A DNA stretch of 64,000 nt from Acidobacteriaceae bacterium (GCA_003134655.1 PLBY01000147.1:2740-66739); one strand, 5' to 3'; positions 1 to 10,428 are shown, numbered from the stretch's first letter. Numbers and translations are program-made. Notes: a model not told the origin generated them from the sequence alone.

Positions 1-25
1 GATGGCGGTCCCTGGAAGGACCTCC

Positions 26-45
26 GCCGGACAGGGTGGTCCGGC
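26..45. terminator. GC-rich hairpin near window edge
   Basis: A perfect 7-bp inverted repeat (GCCGGAC/GTCCGGC) encloses a 6-nt loop. No T-run follows, so a terminator role for a gene left of the window is only possible. It could equally be a leader structure of the gene starting at 152. Confidence 0.25.
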
Positions 46-151
46 TGAGATCCATCAAACTGTGTCGTAGGACGTCATTTGATGCGTAAACCGTGGCCTC
101 TTTAGTTTTTGTGCAGCGGGATGACTCGCGTAATCCTTTTGGGAGTTTTAG

Positions 152-1171
152 GTGAAAATAATTCGACAATCCGAGCGTTCATACGCTGGACCAAGACTGG
201 TCCGGATCTCGCACTGGCTTTGGGCTGCAACCTTCATGTTTTATTTCATGCCGGTCCTGAGGGCGCAAAGCTCTCTGCCTAAGGATGAGTCTGGCAGTTC
301 CAGCATCTCTGTCGCCGGGTCCTCCGACAACGATGCGTATGGTGGGCCGACACAAAGCGACCAATCTAGTGCTCCGACCGCTACACCTAATTCAGCAGCA
401 GACCACAATGACCGAGACGATTGGGTTAAGAAGTGGCTATCCTCGGTGGACAAAGCCCGCTCGGAACAACCGCATTACGTTGCCCCGATTGTTACAACTC
501 ACGTGCTTCTGGTGCAGCAATATCGCTATGATTCTTCCTGGCAGACGAATTCGGATGGTAGTCAAACGGACAACTACGGAAACGGACGCGGGCTGGAAAT
601 CATTCCCAACACCCGTATGGAGGTGCAGATTGCTCCTCCGCCTTACATCGTGCACAGCAGCAACATCCCCGATGGGAATGGAGACACCTCGCTGTTTGTA
701 AAGTTCCGCGCTTTTTCTGCTCCCGAGGGAAAGGGGGACTATTTCGTGGGATTGTTCCTCGGGGCATCATTCCCGAGTGGGAGTCCACCGAATGGTTTGG
801 GACACACAGTGCTTTCTCCGATGCTAGCCCTCGCAAAGGGTTGGGGCCCGCTCAATATCCAGAACACCTTTACCGGGAGTCTCCCTACAAGCGGCACGAA
901 CATTTTAGGCCGCGCGTTCCTATGGAACACCACTTTCGAGTACAGCATCAAGGGCAAAATTTGGCCGATGATTGAGCAGAATTCAACTTTCTTTTCGGAT
1001 GGTCCAGACTCGGGCAAGAAGCAGACGTTCCTGACACCCGGGGTTGTTTTCGGCACGTTTCAAATTGCTGAGCGACTGCGTTTTGGGATCGGCGGCGGCG
1101 TGCAGATCGCCGCAACGCAGTTCCATACTTACAACCATCGCTGGGTTTGGACCGTTCGTTTCCCTTTTTGA
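152..1171 (+). CDS. Putative outer-membrane beta-barrel protein
   Basis: This 339-residue protein has a basic N-terminus and a hydrophobic stretch at about residues 20-38 ending in RAQ, which reads as a signal peptide. Residues 45-90 are Ser/Asp/Asn-rich and low in complexity. From about residue 110 onward, alternating hydrophobic and aromatic residues form candidate beta strands, and the chain ends in VWTVRFPF with the C-terminal Phe typical of outer-membrane barrels. It resembles the MetA-pathway phenol-degradation/transporter-like barrels common in Acidobacteriota; the substrate is unknown. The start is a GTG preceded by GGGAG. It converges on the DoxX gene, and upstream neighbours are outside the window. 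The barrel class is inference from composition and termini. Confidence 0.6.
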   Translation: MKIIRQSERSYAGPRLVRISHWLWAATFMFYFMPVLRAQSSLPKDESGSSSISVAGSSDNDAYGGPTQSDQSSAPTATPNSAADHNDRDDWVKKWLSSVDKARSEQPHYVAPIVTTHVLLVQQYRYDSSWQTNSDGSQTDNYGNGRGLEIIPNTRMEVQIAPPPYIVHSSNIPDGNGDTSLFVKFRAFSAPEGKGDYFVGLFLGASFPSGSPPNGLGHTVLSPMLALAKGWGPLNIQNTFTGSLPTSGTNILGRAFLWNTTFEYSIKGKIWPMIEQNSTFFSDGPDSGKKQTFLTPGVVFGTFQIAERLRFGIGGGVQIAATQFHTYNHRWVWTVRFPF

Positions 1172-1260
1172 AACCTACCTCGCGCAGGCAGAATCGCCAC
1201 CGTGACAGGTATGCCCCCTGGGATTCTCCCGTCCAATCCGAGTTCGGAGATCACCAGGGG

Positions 1261-1770
1261 TCAATTAACGATTTCAGTTTGCTGCGCTGATGTCGGGCGT
1301 CGCTGAATGAGTGAAAATACCCCGCCAAGAACACCCGCGAACAACGCAGCGATGCCCCAGAATGTGCCACTGAGGTGATTTCCGAACAGCGCATCGAGTG
1401 AAAGAGAGCCTGGGCCGGTGAACGCGACACTTAACGCTACGACACCAAGTACAAGGGCGTACTCGTACCCACCGTTCTGAGCGAAGAAGCCCTTTTTGAT
1501 GTTCACGGCCATAGCCACGAGCATCACGCTGCAGATGAGCGCGGCCCCAATCGGCGTGAATAACCCGAGCGCCAGAAGGAGGCCGCCCCCGGTCGATGCG
1601 AGGCCTGCCATCAGCGCATGGCGCCGCCCCGGCAGGAACCCGATCGTCTCGAAGAACTGACCGGTGGCGTCTAGACCTGGTCCACCGAACCAGCCAAATA
1701 ATTTCTGTGCGCCGTGTGCGGTGAGAGCCAGTCCTGCGGTCAGTCGTAGAAGTAAAAGCCCGATCTCCAT
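1261..1770 (-). CDS. DoxX family membrane protein
   Basis: The 169-residue protein has four hydrophobic segments and opens with a Leu-rich helix followed by HGAQKLFGWFGG, the hallmark of the DoxX/YphA family near the first loop. It ends in a short polar tail. DoxX proteins are small inner-membrane proteins; some are linked to thiosulfate:quinone oxidoreductase or thiol redox stress, but most members have no assigned role. The gene is a single unit on the minus strand, about 50 bp after the end of the sigma-54 activator, so it may share that transcript. No other thiosulfate-oxidation gene is seen, so only the family is assigned. Confidence 0.85.
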   Translation of the reverse strand: MEIGLLLLRLTAGLALTAHGAQKLFGWFGGPGLDATGQFFETIGFLPGRRHALMAGLASTGGGLLLALGLFTPIGAALICSVMLVAMAVNIKKGFFAQNGGYEYALVLGVVALSVAFTGPGSLSLDALFGNHLSGTFWGIAALFAGVLGGVFSLIQRRPTSAQQTEIVN

Positions 1771-1818
1771 ACGTAACCCACCCTTGTCGACGTGAGATGT
1801 TTAAGGATCGTGTGTCGT

Positions 1819-2898
<1,080 letters not shown>

Positions 2899-2938
2899 AG
2901 AGAACCCCCTCGCACTGCGTGCACGCTTCTTATTGGGA

Positions 2939-3316
2939 TCAACTCTCCAGAGCTGCTCGGACACTCTCGAGCAGGGCTTCATCGTCGAATGGTTTTGCCA
3001 TGAACTCCACTGCGCCTGCTCTTAAGGCCTGCATCCGCATTTTTTCGTCGCCGTGCGCCGTGATGAAGATGGTCGGAATCCTGCACTCATCAGCGTTAAG
3101 CTTGGCCTGCAATTCCAGACCGGACATTCCCGGCATGCGGATGTCTGCGACCAGGCATCCAACCTCGTGCTGTTGGCCAGACTTCAGGAATTCCTCCGCT
3201 GACGCAAACGCTTGCGCCGGCAGGCCGACGGATTTCAGCAGGCCCTGCAATGCGCTGCGCATCAAATCATCGTCATCAACAATTGCCACCATATTTCCCT
3301 TCTTTCGAATGACCAT
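2939..3316 (-). CDS. Stand-alone response regulator receiver
   Basis: The 125-residue single-domain CheY/FixJ-type receiver has the acidic cluster VDDDD near residues 13-17, the phospho-acceptor Asp at about residue 58 (ADIRMPGMSG), Thr at 86 (FITAHG) and the conserved Lys at about 108 (AKPF). It has no output domain. It sits directly upstream of a receiver-less sigma-54 activator on the same strand, and a C-terminal kinase scar lies 97 bp upstream in the same direction. It probably once belonged to a kinase-receiver-activator operon. Today its partner could be the PAS kinase encoded divergently from 3618. The start is an ATG with TTCGAAAG-type weak spacing upstream; no strong ribosome-binding site is visible. 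Confidence 0.88.
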   Translation of the reverse strand: MVIRKKGNMVAIVDDDDLMRSALQGLLKSVGLPAQAFASAEEFLKSGQQHEVGCLVADIRMPGMSGLELQAKLNADECRIPTIFITAHGDEKMRMQALRAGAVEFMAKPFDDEALLESVRAALES

Positions 3317-3413
3317 GATGCAACGTTAGCAGCGCCATCGAAAGGGCACAATCATGCCTTGGTGGTGGGGGAATCATACTTTGGTATATGGGCTGTAGGA
3401 TCACCTGCGTGCG

Positions 3414-3560
3414 TCATTCATGGGCACCGGCTGACGGGCAGGTGAAATGAAAACATGCGCCGCACAGAGAATTCTCGCCAGCCCACATGCGGCCGCCATG
3501 GGACTCCACGATCGAGCGGCTGATCCGATTTCCTATGACGGTACCGTGCTGCAGCAGCTC
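3414..3560 (-). pseudogene. Histidine kinase C-terminal remnant
   Basis: Reading the minus strand gives a frame ending in a natural TGA at 3414-3416. It contains RISRSIVESHGGRMWA followed by a degenerate G2-box/end region and CPSAGAHE. This is the C-terminal ATPase end of a PAS/HisKA kinase, closely similar to GLSISRSIVESHGGRLWA in the intact kinase at 3618-5972. The upstream part (dimerisation helix, N-box, G1 box) is absent. The remnant points toward the receiver gene at 3316, so the original order was probably kinase, receiver, sigma-54 activator. It is too short for the usual ORF cut-off and was found by reading the intergenic region. Confidence 0.75.
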
Positions 3561-3617
3561 AATTTAAATACAATATCTTCCGGTGCCTTCGCACACTACG
3601 CCGCGGACAGATAGACC

Positions 3618-5972
3618 ATGACGGGCTGGAACATTTCGCCTCCGATTCTTCGACATGTAGTTTGGCGCTACGGGCTCGCGGTTGTTTCCGTTGGAGTCGC
3701 GCTCGCGGTAGCGCTGCTTTTTGGGAGGGGTTTCGACGTTCGCGGCGCACTCTTCCTTACTGCCGTTGCGCTCACGGCCTGGTTTGGCGGAATGGTCCCA
3801 GGCCTTGCTGCCTTACTCCTTTCACTTCTGAGCCTCGGTTATTTTTTCCAGCCGCTGGTTCCTTACGTGGAGATCGCGGGGATTCGTGTGCCCTATCGTG
3901 TCCTCTCCCTGACATTCTTTGCATCACTGGCGCTTATAGTGTGCTGGCTCAGTGCCTCACGACGGAGGACGGAGGAGGCGCTGCGGGAGAGCGAACAACG
4001 CTGGCGAAACCTTACCGAAGCGCTGCCGCAGTTGGTGTGGGGCGCCCGTCCGGATGGCGGGTGCGACTACTTCAGCACGCAGTGGACAAACTATACCGGC
4101 GTCGGGGAGAGCGACTTGCTTGGCTGGGGCTGGATGGACGCACTGCATCCGGATGATCGCGAGCCTACCCGGCAATTCTGGACGGAATCGGCAGCGGGAC
4201 GACACCCTTATGACGTGGAATACCGTATTCGCCGGAGCGACGGGACGTACGGTTGGTTCAAAACGCGCGGAACGCCCATTCGGGACGCCGACGGCAGTAT
4301 CGTGAAATGGTTCGGAACGTGCACTGACATCACCGATCGGAAGCGGGCGGAGCAGACTCTTAAGGACCAAGAACTGGAACTGCGCCAGGCCCGTGACCTA
4401 CTCGAAATCAAGGTCATGGAACGGACAAAGGAATTGCGTCGTAGCGAAGCTTATTTAGAGGAAGCGCAGAGACTAAGCAAGACCGGCAGTTTCGGCTGGA
4501 ATGTTTTCGGCGGTGAAATCTACTGGTCGGAAGAAACATTTCGTATTTTTGAATACGGCCGGGAAATAAAACCTGGTCTTGAGCTGGTCCTGGAACGAAC
4601 CCATCCGGAGGACAGAGTCCGGGTTCAACAGGTTATCGATCGCGCATCACAAAACGCTAAGGATTTTGATCTGGAGCACCGTTTGCTTATGCCTGATGGA
4701 TCGGTCAAGCATGTCCACGTTGTGGGGCATCTTCTGAAGACAGATCAACCAGGCAAGAACGAATTGGTCGGAGCAATCACCGACATTACCGAACGCAAAC
4801 GCGCGGAAGCAGCCCTGCGGCAGACCGAGGCGTACTTAGAGGAAGCGCAAAGGTTAAGCCACACAGGCAGCTGGGCTTGGAACATAGCGCGTAGAGAGAA
4901 CGTCCACTGGTCGCAAGAACAGTATCGGTTGTTTGGGCTCGATCCCAAAGGCGATTCTTCCTCCTTCGAAAAAGCGTCTCAGCGTATTCACCTCGAGGAC
5001 CGGGGTGCATTCGATAAAGCGGTCGAACAAGCGATTCGTGAGAGATCAGATTTCGAAGTTGACTTCCGTACCGTTCTTCCGGACGGCTCGACCAAATACA
5101 TCCGCTCGGTCGGCCATCCTGTTTTCAGCGCTTCCGGCGAATTGGTCGAATTCGTGGGTACGGGAATGGACATCACCGAGCGAAGGCAGGCGGAGAAAGA
5201 ACGCGAAAGACTACGTCAAGTAGAGGCTGATCTAGCGCACATAACCCGGGCGACGACGATGGGGGAATTGACTGCATCGCTGGCACATGAGATCAACCAG
5301 CCGATTACGGCCGCGGCGACCGATGCCAGAACTTGCTTGCGGTGGCTGGCGCGCGAGCAGCCGGATTTAGGAGAGGCTCGGGAAGCTGCGGCTCGGATGG
5401 TCAACGCGGTAACGCGGGCGGCTGATATTGTCAGCCGGCTTCGACAGTTGTTCAAAAAGGGCGCGCCACACACCGATTTGGTGGATGTGAGCGAGGTCAT
5501 CCAGGAGATGGTTGTCGTGTTGCGCAGTGAAGCATCCAGACATTCCGTTTCGATTCTTACCGAATTGTCGGAGGACTTGCCGCGGGTCGTGGCTGACCGA
5601 GTGCAATTGCAGCAAGTTCTCATGAATCTCATGCTCAACGGTATCGAAGCGATGCAGGACGCAAAGACCGAGCGCCAACTTACAATCAGATCCCTGGTGG
5701 CCGAACCTGGTCAGCTGCTGATTTCGGTCACCGATACAGGAGTGGGTGTTCCTCGGGAGCAAGCGGACCAGATCTTCAATGCGTTCTTCAGCACCAAGGC
5801 TCAAGGCACCGGCATGGGGCTCTCGATCAGCCGGTCGATCGTCGAGTCTCATGGTGGCCGCTTGTGGGCCACATCCAACTCGGGACGCGGCGCCACTTTT
5901 AACTTCACACTTCCCACTGCAGGGGCGGCAGGAATGACCCCGGTCGGGAGCCCCGCCATCCCCCGCTGCTAG
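3618..5972 (+). CDS. Membrane PAS-domain sensor histidine kinase
   Basis: This 784-residue kinase begins with a DUF4118-like membrane block (about residues 12-115, several hydrophobic helices). Three PAS/PAC units follow, each closing with a DIT(D/E)R(K/R)xAE signature near residues 240, 395 and 525. The HisKA helix carries the phospho-accepting His at 557 (SLAHEINQPI), and the HATPase domain shows an N-box (QQVLMNLMLNGIEAM), G1 (DTGVGV) and G2 (GTGMGLSISRSI). It senses an unknown, possibly redox or small-molecule, cue and phosphorylates a receiver. The FixJ-like regulator encoded convergently at 6038-6667 is the likely partner, as in FixLJ-type pairs. PAS repeats 2 and 3 are recent-looking duplicates (both begin AYLEEAQRLS). 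No strong ribosome-binding site precedes the ATG. Confidence 0.93.
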   Translation: MTGWNISPPILRHVVWRYGLAVVSVGVALAVALLFGRGFDVRGALFLTAVALTAWFGGMVPGLAALLLSLLSLGYFFQPLVPYVEIAGIRVPYRVLSLTFFASLALIVCWLSASRRRTEEALRESEQRWRNLTEALPQLVWGARPDGGCDYFSTQWTNYTGVGESDLLGWGWMDALHPDDREPTRQFWTESAAGRHPYDVEYRIRRSDGTYGWFKTRGTPIRDADGSIVKWFGTCTDITDRKRAEQTLKDQELELRQARDLLEIKVMERTKELRRSEAYLEEAQRLSKTGSFGWNVFGGEIYWSEETFRIFEYGREIKPGLELVLERTHPEDRVRVQQVIDRASQNAKDFDLEHRLLMPDGSVKHVHVVGHLLKTDQPGKNELVGAITDITERKRAEAALRQTEAYLEEAQRLSHTGSWAWNIARRENVHWSQEQYRLFGLDPKGDSSSFEKASQRIHLEDRGAFDKAVEQAIRERSDFEVDFRTVLPDGSTKYIRSVGHPVFSASGELVEFVGTGMDITERRQAEKERERLRQVEADLAHITRATTMGELTASLAHEINQPITAAATDARTCLRWLAREQPDLGEAREAAARMVNAVTRAADIVSRLRQLFKKGAPHTDLVDVSEVIQEMVVVLRSEASRHSVSILTELSEDLPRVVADRVQLQQVLMNLMLNGIEAMQDAKTERQLTIRSLVAEPGQLLISVTDTGVGVPREQADQIFNAFFSTKAQGTGMGLSISRSIVESHGGRLWATSNSGRGATFNFTLPTAGAAGMTPVGSPAIPRC

Positions 5973-5984
5973 GCCCGCCACGGC

Positions 5985-6006
5985 GGCGGCACAGGCAATT
6001 GCCGCC
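5985..6006. terminator. Hairpin between convergent kinase and regulator genes
   Basis: GGCGGC and GCCGCC form a 6-bp stem with a 10-nt loop in the 65-bp gap between two convergent genes. There is no clear T-run on either side, so a bidirectional terminator role is only plausible. Confidence 0.35.
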
Positions 6007-6037
6007 AGACAATAACCTTGAATCTTGGTGAGGACGT

Positions 6038-6667
6038 TCACTCACGACTGGCCGTCGGTTCAAGTTTCGCGGCCATTCTGACCAATTCCGCCAGTGATTC
6101 AGCCCGCATCTTGCGCATCACGTGCCCGCGATGGATCTTCACGGTGATTTCGCTGGTTCCGAGTTCAGACGCTATTTGCTTATTGAGCATGCCCGAAACT
6201 ACCGATGCCATAACTTCGCGCTCGCGTGTGGTCAGGGATTGGTAGTGCTTTCGCAACTCGCCAATTTCGATCTGCTGTTGACGCGCTATCCGGTCACGAT
6301 CCAATGCCTGATGAATCGCATCCAGCAAGTCCTGGTCTCGGAAAGGCTTCGTCAGGAACTCCACCGCACCGGATTTCATGGCCCTCACCGTCATCGGGAT
6401 GTCTCCGTGACCGGTGATAAAGATGATGGGAATCCGGATGCCGGCGTCGGCCAACTCGCGCTGAAAATCCAGACCGCTGACTCCGGGAAGTCTCACGTCG
6501 AGGACCAGGCAGCTTGGCCCGTCCGTCCGCTTGCTGCGAAGAAACTCCTGCGCCGTCCCGAAGGTCTCGGAGCGCAAGCCAACCGACTTCAGCATGCCTT
6601 GGATGGAGGCACGCACCAAGTCATCGTCATCGACCACAAACACCGTAGGGGCAGCCGGCGGCGTCAT
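6038..6667 (-). CDS. FixJ/NarL-type response regulator
   Basis: The 209-residue protein has an N-terminal receiver with VVDDDDLVR, the phospho-acceptor Asp near residue 57 (LDVRLPGVSG), Thr in FITGHGD and Lys in FLTKPF. A LuxR-type helix-turn-helix follows (LTTREREVMASVVSG and LGTSEITVKIHRGHVMRKM). This is the FixJ/TodT layout: phosphorylation drives dimerisation and promoter binding. The neighbouring kinase, with the same receiver-kinase family signature, is its likely donor. The receiver is also very similar to the stand-alone receiver at 2939-3316 (shared LGLLKSVGL-like helix and the EEFL/QEFL motif), suggesting paralogous cassettes. The ATG start at 6667 has no strong ribosome-binding site. 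Confidence 0.92.
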   Translation of the reverse strand: MTPPAAPTVFVVDDDDLVRASIQGMLKSVGLRSETFGTAQEFLRSKRTDGPSCLVLDVRLPGVSGLDFQRELADAGIRIPIIFITGHGDIPMTVRAMKSGAVEFLTKPFRDQDLLDAIHQALDRDRIARQQQIEIGELRKHYQSLTTREREVMASVVSGMLNKQIASELGTSEITVKIHRGHVMRKMRAESLAELVRMAAKLEPTASRE

Positions 6668-7490
6668 TCACGCGCCTTGAGTTTGGCGAGCAATGTGAAA
6701 GCAATGCCGTCGGCAAAAAAGTGAACGACATCTTGCCGTTTATGCGGGATCACAGCCGGGCCTCGTTCTCGTCGAAGGTGTTCTTAACCAACTTCTGATG
6801 GGAGAACATGATAACGCAATGTCCTTAGTCCGCGAAACAGAGTCAGGCGGGGAGTTTCAATGTTGGGAGAGCAGGTTTTCCGGGACAGAAATTCAGACGT
6901 TGTAGCAGCGGCTGCCGGCTATCGCACGGGCGAGTCGAGGCCGAAGCAGCAGTACGCGCCTGAGACCCGTCCAAATGCCGACAGCACTATCAGCCTGTTG
7001 ACACTCAGGACAGCTAGTCTTTACGTCGCTACCCCGAACAACCTTGGAACACATGGGCTTAGCGGCATCGCAACGTTTGGAGAGCTGCATGCATTCACTC
7101 GATATGACGTAGTCGCCGAAACCTGACCGTTTTGAGTCCCCCCTCGAACGTTGGTGCAGGGAGCGGCGCTACGTCAAGAGTCGAAGTGCTTCAGCAATCG
7201 GAGCAGGTGGATCTGGATTCGAAAGGACGTAATTGTAATGGCGAATCTAAAGACGAAAATGTGCGCACACATCCCGTGTCTTTGCACTGTGGCAAATGGG
7301 GAAGAATACTGCGGAGAGGCGTGACGCGACGCGGGAAGCGAAGACGTGGAAATCGCATGTCAATGCGACCATCCGGCGTGTCCGCTCACAGTTCGGCAAT
7401 TTGTTTCAGGCAGGGCTATCGACGTGGCCAACTAATAGCGGACAGATCGGGCGGAGTCCTGATGCCGTCCCGCCGCAAGGAGAATCAATT
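6668..7490. other. 823-bp stretch without a recognisable gene
   Basis: Short open frames exist on both strands (for example 6860-7126 on plus, with GGGGAG before its ATG, and 6893-7090 on minus with a CPEC motif), but none matches a family I recognise. The last 200 bp precede the DUF3300 gene and probably hold its promoter. No tRNA, repeat or strong hairpin was seen. Confidence 0.5.
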
Positions 7491-8519
7491 GTGAAATTCA
7501 TAAAACAGAGTTTGTCGCTTTTTCTTTCATGTTGCCTTGTATTAGCCACTGCGCCGGGAGCGTTCGCCCAGGCTGACCAACCGGCGGCGCAACCACCAGT
7601 TCAATCCGCGCAACAGACGCCAGAACAGCTGCAGCAACTCGTCGCGCCCATTGCATTGTATCCAGATTCGCTGGTAGCACAGATCCTCGCGGCCGCTACC
7701 TACCCCGACCAAATTGTGGAAGCCGACCGCTGGCTGCAGCAGTATACCGATCTCAAAGGCGAACAACTCGGCAATGAAGTTGATAAGCAACCCTGGGATC
7801 CCAGCGTAAAAGCCCTCGTGGAGTTTCCTTCCGTGCTCGCGAACATGGACAAGAACCTCTCATGGACCTCGTCGCTTGGCGACGCTTACGTCAACCAACA
7901 GCAGGACGTGATGAACGCCGTTCAGGTAATGCGCGACCGTGCGGAGAAGGCCGGCAACTTAAAGAGCACATCGCAGGAAAGGGTGAGCCAGCAGGGGCAA
8001 ACCATTGTGATCGAACCGGCCGACCCTGAGGTTGTTTACGTTCCTGAATACGACCCTTGGCTGGTATATGGAGAGCCCATCGGGATCTGGCCCGGCTGGT
8101 ATGGGTATCCGGGGCTGTTCTTGGATGGTCCGGGAATTGCGTTTGGGCTCGGATTTGGGATCGGCTTCTTTGGTGGTTTTGGCTGGGGGTGGGGACACTG
8201 GAGATACGATTGGCACCACCACGAGATTATTTTCAACCACGGCGCCTACATCTCCCACAGCAGGGTTTTCGTCAATCGCAACAATTTCAATCGCGCCGGT
8301 GGATTCCATGGCGGTGGCTTTGCCAGCGGCCGAGGCGCCGCGCCATCGGGGCACGGCTTCTCGACGTCACATGCCCAGGCCGGCACTCATTCCGGAGCGT
8401 TTAGCGGTTTCAATCATGGAGGAGTGGCAAGAGGCTTCTCCTCCCGTGGGCAGTCGAGCTTTGGCGGAGGCTTTCACGGAGGTGGAGGTTTCCACGGTGG
8501 CGGAGGCGGTCGCCGTTAA
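7491..8519 (+). CDS. DUF3300 family secreted protein
   Basis: The protein starts at a GTG preceded by AAGGAGAATCAATT, giving 342 residues. The open frame extends upstream to 7296, but that part lacks a ribosome-binding site. A signal peptide (residues 1-25, ending GAFAQA) precedes a Gln/Pro-rich linker and the DUF3300 core (LVAPIALYPDSLVAQILAAA, WLQQY, ALVEFPSVLANM, VVYVPEYDP). The C-terminal third is rich in Gly, His and Phe, with hydrophobic Gly stretches and a GGGFHGGG tail. The family is exported and has no established activity. The DUF2950 gene follows 49 bp downstream on the same strand, a recurrent pairing that suggests a joint envelope role. Confidence 0.88.
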   Translation: MKFIKQSLSLFLSCCLVLATAPGAFAQADQPAAQPPVQSAQQTPEQLQQLVAPIALYPDSLVAQILAAATYPDQIVEADRWLQQYTDLKGEQLGNEVDKQPWDPSVKALVEFPSVLANMDKNLSWTSSLGDAYVNQQQDVMNAVQVMRDRAEKAGNLKSTSQERVSQQGQTIVIEPADPEVVYVPEYDPWLVYGEPIGIWPGWYGYPGLFLDGPGIAFGLGFGIGFFGGFGWGWGHWRYDWHHHEIIFNHGAYISHSRVFVNRNNFNRAGGFHGGGFASGRGAAPSGHGFSTSHAQAGTHSGAFSGFNHGGVARGFSSRGQSSFGGGFHGGGGFHGGGGGRR

Positions 8520-8568
8520 TTCGGTTCAATTGCTAGAAACGAAATTGATGATATGGAGAAAAGAACTC

Positions 8569-9453
8569 ATGCGCACAAACAATATGAAGCTTGAAACATT
8601 TACAGTGAGATTTGCCTGGGGGTTCGCATCCACCGTCGTTTTTCTGCTGCTGGTGGGTTTGCTGCTGCTGGTCGCGGGCTTGGCCGGATCGAGCTTTGCT
8701 CAGGATTCACAACCAAAGACGTTCTCGTCTCCTGCGGAAGCCAGCGACGCTCTCTTTCAGGCTGCGCAAAAGGAAAATGAGCCGGCCCTGGAAGCTATCC
8801 TCGGAGCGGGAAAGGAAGTCACCTCATCGAGCGACGAAGTTGAGGACACACTCGAACGCGAGCAGTTCAGACAAAAATACCAGGAGATGCACCGTCTGGT
8901 CCAAGAGCCCGACGGAACCAAGGTGCTGTACATCGGGGCAGAAAACTGGCCTTTCCCCGTCCCGTTGGTCTCCAAGAACCGAGAATGGTACTTCGATTCC
9001 AAGACCGGTGCCCAGGAAATTCTGTTCCGAAGAATTGGAGAGAATGAGGACGTAGCGATTCAAGTCTGTGAGGAGTTTGCGATCACAAAGAAGGACCAGG
9101 ACGCAAAACCAGTTAGCTACGACCCGATTACCCAATTCGCCCAAAGCCTCGCATCCGCTGATACAACCAATCCCAACGCAAGTGGCTCCTCTCTCTTCCA
9201 CGGATACTACTTTCGAACCGTGAATGGAAATTCTGCGGCCGCGGGTAATAGCTACGTGTCCGGCGGAGACCATAAGAAGGGTGGTGTGACTTTGGTTGCT
9301 TATCCCGCGGAGTACCGGTCGTCTGGGGTCAAGACTTTCATAGTCACCCGGCATGACATTGTTTACGAACAAGACCTCGGGCCTAACACGACGACGGTCG
9401 CACCGGGTATAAAGGCAAAAGCGCGCAATGTCGGTTGGCGCGCGGCGGAGTGA
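8569..9453 (+). CDS. DUF2950 family secreted protein
   Basis: The start at 8569 is chosen because GGAGAAAAGAACTC sits immediately upstream and a signal or anchor helix follows (FASTVVFLLLVGLLLLVAG, then SSFAQ). An in-frame extension to 8032 is antisense-like low-complexity sequence overlapping the DUF3300 gene. The 294-residue product contains the DUF2950 body: DALFQAAQ, a WYFDSKTG segment, HGYYFRTV and KTFIVTRHDIVYEQDLG near the end. The family is periplasmic or extracytoplasmic with unknown function. It nearly always neighbours DUF3300, as here, so the two genes likely form one transcript. Confidence 0.88.
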   Translation: MRTNNMKLETFTVRFAWGFASTVVFLLLVGLLLLVAGLAGSSFAQDSQPKTFSSPAEASDALFQAAQKENEPALEAILGAGKEVTSSSDEVEDTLEREQFRQKYQEMHRLVQEPDGTKVLYIGAENWPFPVPLVSKNREWYFDSKTGAQEILFRRIGENEDVAIQVCEEFAITKKDQDAKPVSYDPITQFAQSLASADTTNPNASGSSLFHGYYFRTVNGNSAAAGNSYVSGGDHKKGGVTLVAYPAEYRSSGVKTFIVTRHDIVYEQDLGPNTTTVAPGIKAKARNVGWRAAE

Positions 9454-9540
9454 TGTATGGACGGCTCGTTCTCTGAACTAGAAAATTGAGGCTGCTTAGA
9501 GCGTCCGCCATCTAATAAACAAGAGCCATTTGGAGAGAAT

Positions 9541-10428
9541 ATGAAAGGGAACACCATGAAAGCAACAACGCTGTCGGCCGCTAGAGCCGGAACGATCACA
9601 CTCGGCGGTGAACTCACTGTCAATCGCCTTGGCTTCGGAGCGATGCGCCTGACGGGCGACGGAATCTGGGGTCCACCGAAGGATCGGGCGGCGGCAATAG
9701 CCGTTCTTCGCCGAGCCGTTGAGCTTGACCTCAATTTTATCGACACTGCTGATTCGTATGGACCCAATGTGAGCGAAGAGTTGATCGCCGAAGCGCTGGC
9801 GCCTTACCGCAAGGACCTTGTCATCGCGACAAAGGGCGGATGGAATCGCCCTGGGCCGAACCAGTGGACCCACGATGCCAGCCCAGCGCACTTGCGCGAG
9901 GCGGTGGAGGGCAGCCTGAAGAGACTTCGCCTCGACCGGATCGACCTCTACCAGTTGCACATGCCCGATCCGGTGGTGCCTCTCGACGCGTCGATTGATT
10001 CCCTGGCCAACATGCGATTGGAAGGAAAGATCCGATTGGTCGGGCTTTCCAATGTCACTGTGGAACACATCGAGCGGGCGCGGAAAATCGTACCGATCAT
10101 GTCGGTCCAGAATCGGTACAGTTTCGCCGATCGCGAATGGGACAATGTCGTGGATTATTGCGAGCGCAATGGGATCGCGTTCATCCCATGGTTCCCGCTG
10201 GGAGCAGGGCGCGTGGCTGGCAGGCTACTGGAACGGATTGCGAAGGCTCGCCAAGTAAAACCTATCCAGATCGCCTTGGCGTGGTTGCTGAAGCGGTCGC
10301 CGATTATGCTACCCATCCCCGGGACTTCCTCAATTGCACATCTTGAGGAAAACATACAGGCAGCCTCGTTGCAATTGTCTGAGAACGAATACCTGGAACT
10401 AACTGGGATTACGGAGTTGGCTTCCTGA
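9541..10428 (+). CDS. Aldo/keto reductase (YdbC/Tas-like)
   Basis: The 295-residue NADPH-dependent aldo/keto reductase has a complete catalytic tetrad: Asp and Tyr in IDTADSYG, Lys in IATKGGWN and His in LYQLHMPD. The TIM-barrel fold shows GFGAMRLTGDG at the first strand and a nucleotide-binding end (AWLLKRSPIMLPIPGTS). It reduces aldehydes or ketones in the cytosol; the physiological substrate cannot be read from sequence. GGAGAG precedes the ATG. It begins a same-strand run with a second aldo/keto reductase and a multicopper oxidase. These share a redox flavour but the gaps (about 135 bp) leave operon membership open. Confidence 0.92.
   Translation: MKGNTMKATTLSAARAGTITLGGELTVNRLGFGAMRLTGDGIWGPPKDRAAAIAVLRRAVELDLNFIDTADSYGPNVSEELIAEALAPYRKDLVIATKGGWNRPGPNQWTHDASPAHLREAVEGSLKRLRLDRIDLYQLHMPDPVVPLDASIDSLANMRLEGKIRLVGLSNVTVEHIERARKIVPIMSVQNRYSFADREWDNVVDYCERNGIAFIPWFPLGAGRVAGRLLERIAKARQVKPIQIALAWLLKRSPIMLPIPGTSSIAHLEENIQAASLQLSENEYLELTGITELAS

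Noticed and set aside
3319..3337. Sigma-54 promoter-like sequence before the receiver gene
   Set aside because: TGGCGC and TTGCA are present but the GG to GC distance is 13 rather than 10 nt, which should not work.
6860..7126. 88-residue plus-strand frame with GGGGAG before ATG
   Set aside because: No family resemblance and composition like non-coding DNA; the ribosome-binding site alone was not enough.
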